Below, one piece after another: positions 7,363 to 9,078 of a stretch of 9,078 nt of DNA. Every line of letters starts with the position of its first letter. Within the stretch, counting starts at the first letter, position 1. Origin of the DNA: Bacillota bacterium (GTDB taxonomy: Bacteria; Bacillota; Bacilli; Alicyclobacillales; Alicyclobacillaceae); assembly GCA_021816665.1 (NCBI GenBank), contig JAKAXI010000060.1:1-9078 (forward strand). Reading direction: 5' to 3'. The notes under the pieces were generated by a model, which was not told the DNA's origin, did no database searches, and saw nothing but the letters and a program-made list of their open reading frames with translations. Made by a program: the position numbers and the translations under genes.

Positions 7363-8386
7363 CCTGCGTAAGAGTGAACTGGTCGCTTGGCTCAAAGAGC
7401 GCGGTGAACCGTCGTATCGTGCACTGCAACTGTTCGGTTGGCTCTATCAGAAACGTGTGCAGTCATTCGACGAGATGACGAATTTGCCGAAGAAGTTGCG
7501 CCAGGAACTTGAGGCAGAAGGGCAGATCGCGACATCGGAACCGGTTTTGCGACAGGTGTCAAAAGTCGACGGAACTGTGAAGTTTCTTTTGCGATGGTCA
7601 GATGCGGTTACAGTCGAAACTGTCCTCATGCGCCACGATTACGGCAACAGCGTCTGTGTGTCCACTCAGGTTGGCTGCAAAATGGGTTGCACGTTTTGCG
7701 CGTCGACACTCGGTGGGATGATCCGTCAAATGACTGCTGGCGAGATGGTGGAACAATTGCTGTACAGTCAGCGTCTTTTGGATGAGACGAATGAGCGGGT
7801 GTCGTCTGTGGTGCTCATGGGCTCAGGTGAACCGATGGACAACTACGACGAGGCCATGAAGTTTATCGACATCATCAACGATCCGAGCGGGCTCAACATT
7901 GGTCAGCGCCACATCACGATTTCCACGGTTGGTCTGGTGCCGGGGATCATCCGGTTGGCTGACGACGGCAGACCCATTACGCTCGCCGTATCGCTGCATG
8001 CTGCAAACGATGAACTGCGCAGTTCGATGATGCCAGTTAACAAGGCCTACCCGCTTGCGAAGTTGATGGACGCGTGTCACTATTACTGTCAAAAGACAGG
8101 GCGACGTATCAGTTTTGAATACGCACTTGTCGGCGGTAAAAATGACTCGCTTGAGGACGCGCGCGAACTCGCGGCGCTCATCGCAGACCTGCCGGGTCAC
8201 GTCAACCTCATCCCTGTCAACTATGTGCCCGAGCGCAACTATACCCGGACACCTGTTGAACAAATCGATGCCTTCGCAGCGGAACTGCGACGACTTGGGG
8301 TGAATGCGACGATTCGGCGTGAAATGGGTCACGACATTTCGGCGGCATGTGGACAACTTCGCGCTGAACACGCAGGAAGACTGTAA
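7346..8386 (+). CDS. rlmN: Dual-specificity 23S rRNA/tRNA adenine-C2 methyltransferase (radical SAM)
   Basis: This 346-residue radical-SAM enzyme makes m2A2503 in 23S rRNA and, in characterised members, m2A37 in some tRNAs. The iron-sulfur cluster cysteines form the CxxxCxxC motif at Cys111, Cys115 and Cys118 (GCKMGCTFC). The two mechanistic cysteines are Cys104 in VCVSTQVG and Cys335 in ISAACGQL, equivalent to E. coli Cys118 and Cys355. The N-terminal RNA-binding portion ([16 protein letters not shown]), the [11 protein letters not shown] motif and the [10 protein letters not shown] segment are also typical. Presence of Cys104 and the adenosine-C2 context separate it less clearly from Cfr, but the chromosomal synteny and sequence favour RlmN over a Cfr resistance enzyme. 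It overlaps rsmB by 17 nt. A structured 80-nt gap separates it from prpC. Confidence 0.96.
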   Translation: MRHLYDLRKSELVAWLKERGEPSYRALQLFGWLYQKRVQSFDEMTNLPKKLRQELEAEGQIATSEPVLRQVSKVDGTVKFLLRWSDAVTVETVLMRHDYGNSVCVSTQVGCKMGCTFCASTLGGMIRQMTAGEMVEQLLYSQRLLDETNERVSSVVLMGSGEPMDNYDEAMKFIDIINDPSGLNIGQRHITISTVGLVPGIIRLADDGRPITLAVSLHAANDELRSSMMPVNKAYPLAKLMDACHYYCQKTGRRISFEYALVGGKNDSLEDARELAALIADLPGHVNLIPVNYVPERNYTRTPVEQIDAFAAELRRLGVNATIRREMGHDISAACGQLRAEHAGRL

Positions 8387-8407
8387 ACTGGCACACGGCG
8401 GGTGGAG

Positions 8408-8445
8408 GCTGCTTTGACACTTGTCAGTCAGCTGACCAAAGCAGC
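8408..8445 (+). other. Two-part stem-loop between rlmN and prpC
   Basis: GCTGCTTTG (8408-8416) pairs perfectly with CAAAGCAGC (8437-8445). Inside it, GTCAG (8423-8427) pairs with CTGAC (8432-8436) around the loop TCAG, leaving only a 6-nt bulge (8417-8422) on the 5' side. The result is 14 base pairs in two stacked helices. No T-run follows, so it is not a classic intrinsic terminator. It may influence mRNA processing or stability, or translation of prpC, whose SD lies 9 nt downstream. Pairing is seen directly; the role is unknown. Confidence 0.4.
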
Positions 8446-8466
8446 AGTGGAACCGGAGGGGAATTC

Positions 8467-9078
8467 ATGAGATATGCCGCGAGAACGCATATCGGACGAG
8501 TTCGGCAAATGAACCAGGACTGTTTCATGGCCCGGGTAGATTCTGCGCCTTGGAAACTCCTGGTTGTTGCTGATGGGATGGGAGGAGCTTCGGCTGGCGA
8601 GGTTGCCAGTCAGCTGGCAGTCGAAACTGTGGTGAACTACCTGGGTGAGTACCTCGCCAAGGAACTCGACGACCCTGCTGAGGTGTTGCGGGCAGCGATT
8701 TTTGCTGCGAACGACCGCATCTGGAAGCTTGCGCAGGAAGTGGATGCCTACGCTGGTATGGGAACAACTGTTGTCGCAGCGCTGGCGAATGAGTCCTCGG
8801 TGGTGTTTGCCCACGTGGGCGATAGCCGAGGCTACTTTTGGCATGCCGGAGAACTGGTGCAAGTCACAAATGACCACTCTCTGGTGGCAGAGCTTGTGCG
8901 GCGAGGGCAGTTGACTGAAGCCGAGGCACAGCATCATCCGCAACGCAATATCGTCACACGGTCGCTTGGCACACTGGCATCCAACCAGGCGGATGTGCGC
9001 ATCGTAGAGTGGCAACCAAGCGACGCGCTGTTGCTCTGCTCTGACGGACTGTCTAACTTGGTCTCGCATGAGGAAAGA
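8467..9078 (+). CDS. prpC: PP2C-family Ser/Thr protein phosphatase, PrpC/Stp-like (3' truncated by window)
   Basis: The first 204 residues of a metal-dependent PP2C phosphatase are present, and the frame is still open at the window edge; the family usually runs to about 240-255. Metal-binding and core motifs are RQMNQD (13-18), VADGMGG (34-40, Asp36), GMGTTVVAAL (97-106), AHVGDSRGY (115-123, Asp119), NDHSLVAELV, NIVTRSLGT and LLLCSDGLSN (Asp193). In B. subtilis PrpC reverses phosphorylation by the membrane kinase PrkC, which is encoded immediately downstream; that neighbour would lie outside this window. ATG 8467 follows CGGAGGGG (8454-8461) at 5 nt. The start matches homologues, with about 12 residues before RQxNxD. 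No transmembrane segment is seen in this part, so a cytosolic enzyme is expected. Confidence 0.95.
   Translation, partial: MRYAARTHIGRVRQMNQDCFMARVDSAPWKLLVVADGMGGASAGEVASQLAVETVVNYLGEYLAKELDDPAEVLRAAIFAANDRIWKLAQEVDAYAGMGTTVVAALANESSVVFAHVGDSRGYFWHAGELVQVTNDHSLVAELVRRGQLTEAEAQHHPQRNIVTRSLGTLASNQADVRIVEWQPSDALLLCSDGLSNLVSHEER

Noticed and set aside
6818..7429. Antisense ORF (203 codons) spanning the rsmB/rlmN junction
   Set aside because: It is opposite two clearly functional genes, with an Arg/His/Ala-rich product lacking any family resemblance.
8414..8442. TTGACA upstream of prpC as a promoter -35 box
   Set aside because: No -10-like hexamer is found at suitable spacing (CAAAGC at 18 nt); the bases are better explained by the hairpin arm.

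Overview
The window is a compact, single-strand block of housekeeping genes from a bacterium of the Firmicutes (class Bacilli). The evidence is the gene order, which follows the Bacillus subtilis segment yloC(yicC)-remA-[gmk]-rpoZ-coaBC-priA-def-fmt-rsmB-rlmN-prpC, together with strong purine-rich Shine-Dalgarno (SD) sites and frequent GTG/TTG starts. The base composition is fairly GC-rich by eye, above that of Bacillus itself. This would fit an Alicyclobacillaceae-like lineage, but that placement is an inference.

Layout, all on the + strand: the last codons of a YicC/YloC-family gene (1-37); remA (69-338); rpoZ (408-614); a 73-nt gap with a perfect 9-bp stem-loop; coaBC (688-1902); priA (best start 1950, ending 4487); def (4503-4982); fmt (4982-5968); rsmB (5965-7362); rlmN (7346-8386); an 80-nt gap with a two-part stem-loop; and the 5' two-thirds or more of prpC (8467 to beyond the window end). 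No stretch longer than about 80 nt lacks a gene. I see no tRNA, rRNA, mobile element, repeat array or CRISPR.

The genes cover core information processing. RpoZ is an RNA polymerase subunit, and RemA is a small DNA-binding regulator. CoaBC makes 4'-phosphopantetheine for coenzyme A. PriA restarts stalled replication forks. Fmt and Def add and remove the formyl group of initiator Met. RsmB and RlmN methylate 16S and 23S rRNA/tRNA. PrpC is the PP2C phosphatase normally paired with the Ser/Thr kinase PrkC. Genes from def to rlmN overlap or abut (def/fmt 1 nt, fmt/rsmB 4 nt, rsmB/rlmN 17 nt), and def follows priA by 15 nt with its SD on the priA stop codon. This points to one polycistronic, translationally coupled unit.

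I found no evidence of a previously undescribed system. Points worth a second look are modest: gmk is missing from its usual place between remA and rpoZ; there are structured intercistronic hairpins before coaBC and prpC; a possible 18-codon leader ORF with its own SD overlaps the prpC start as ATGA; PriA has an insertion just before Walker A; and peptide deformylase has Ala in place of Gly in its EGCLS motif.
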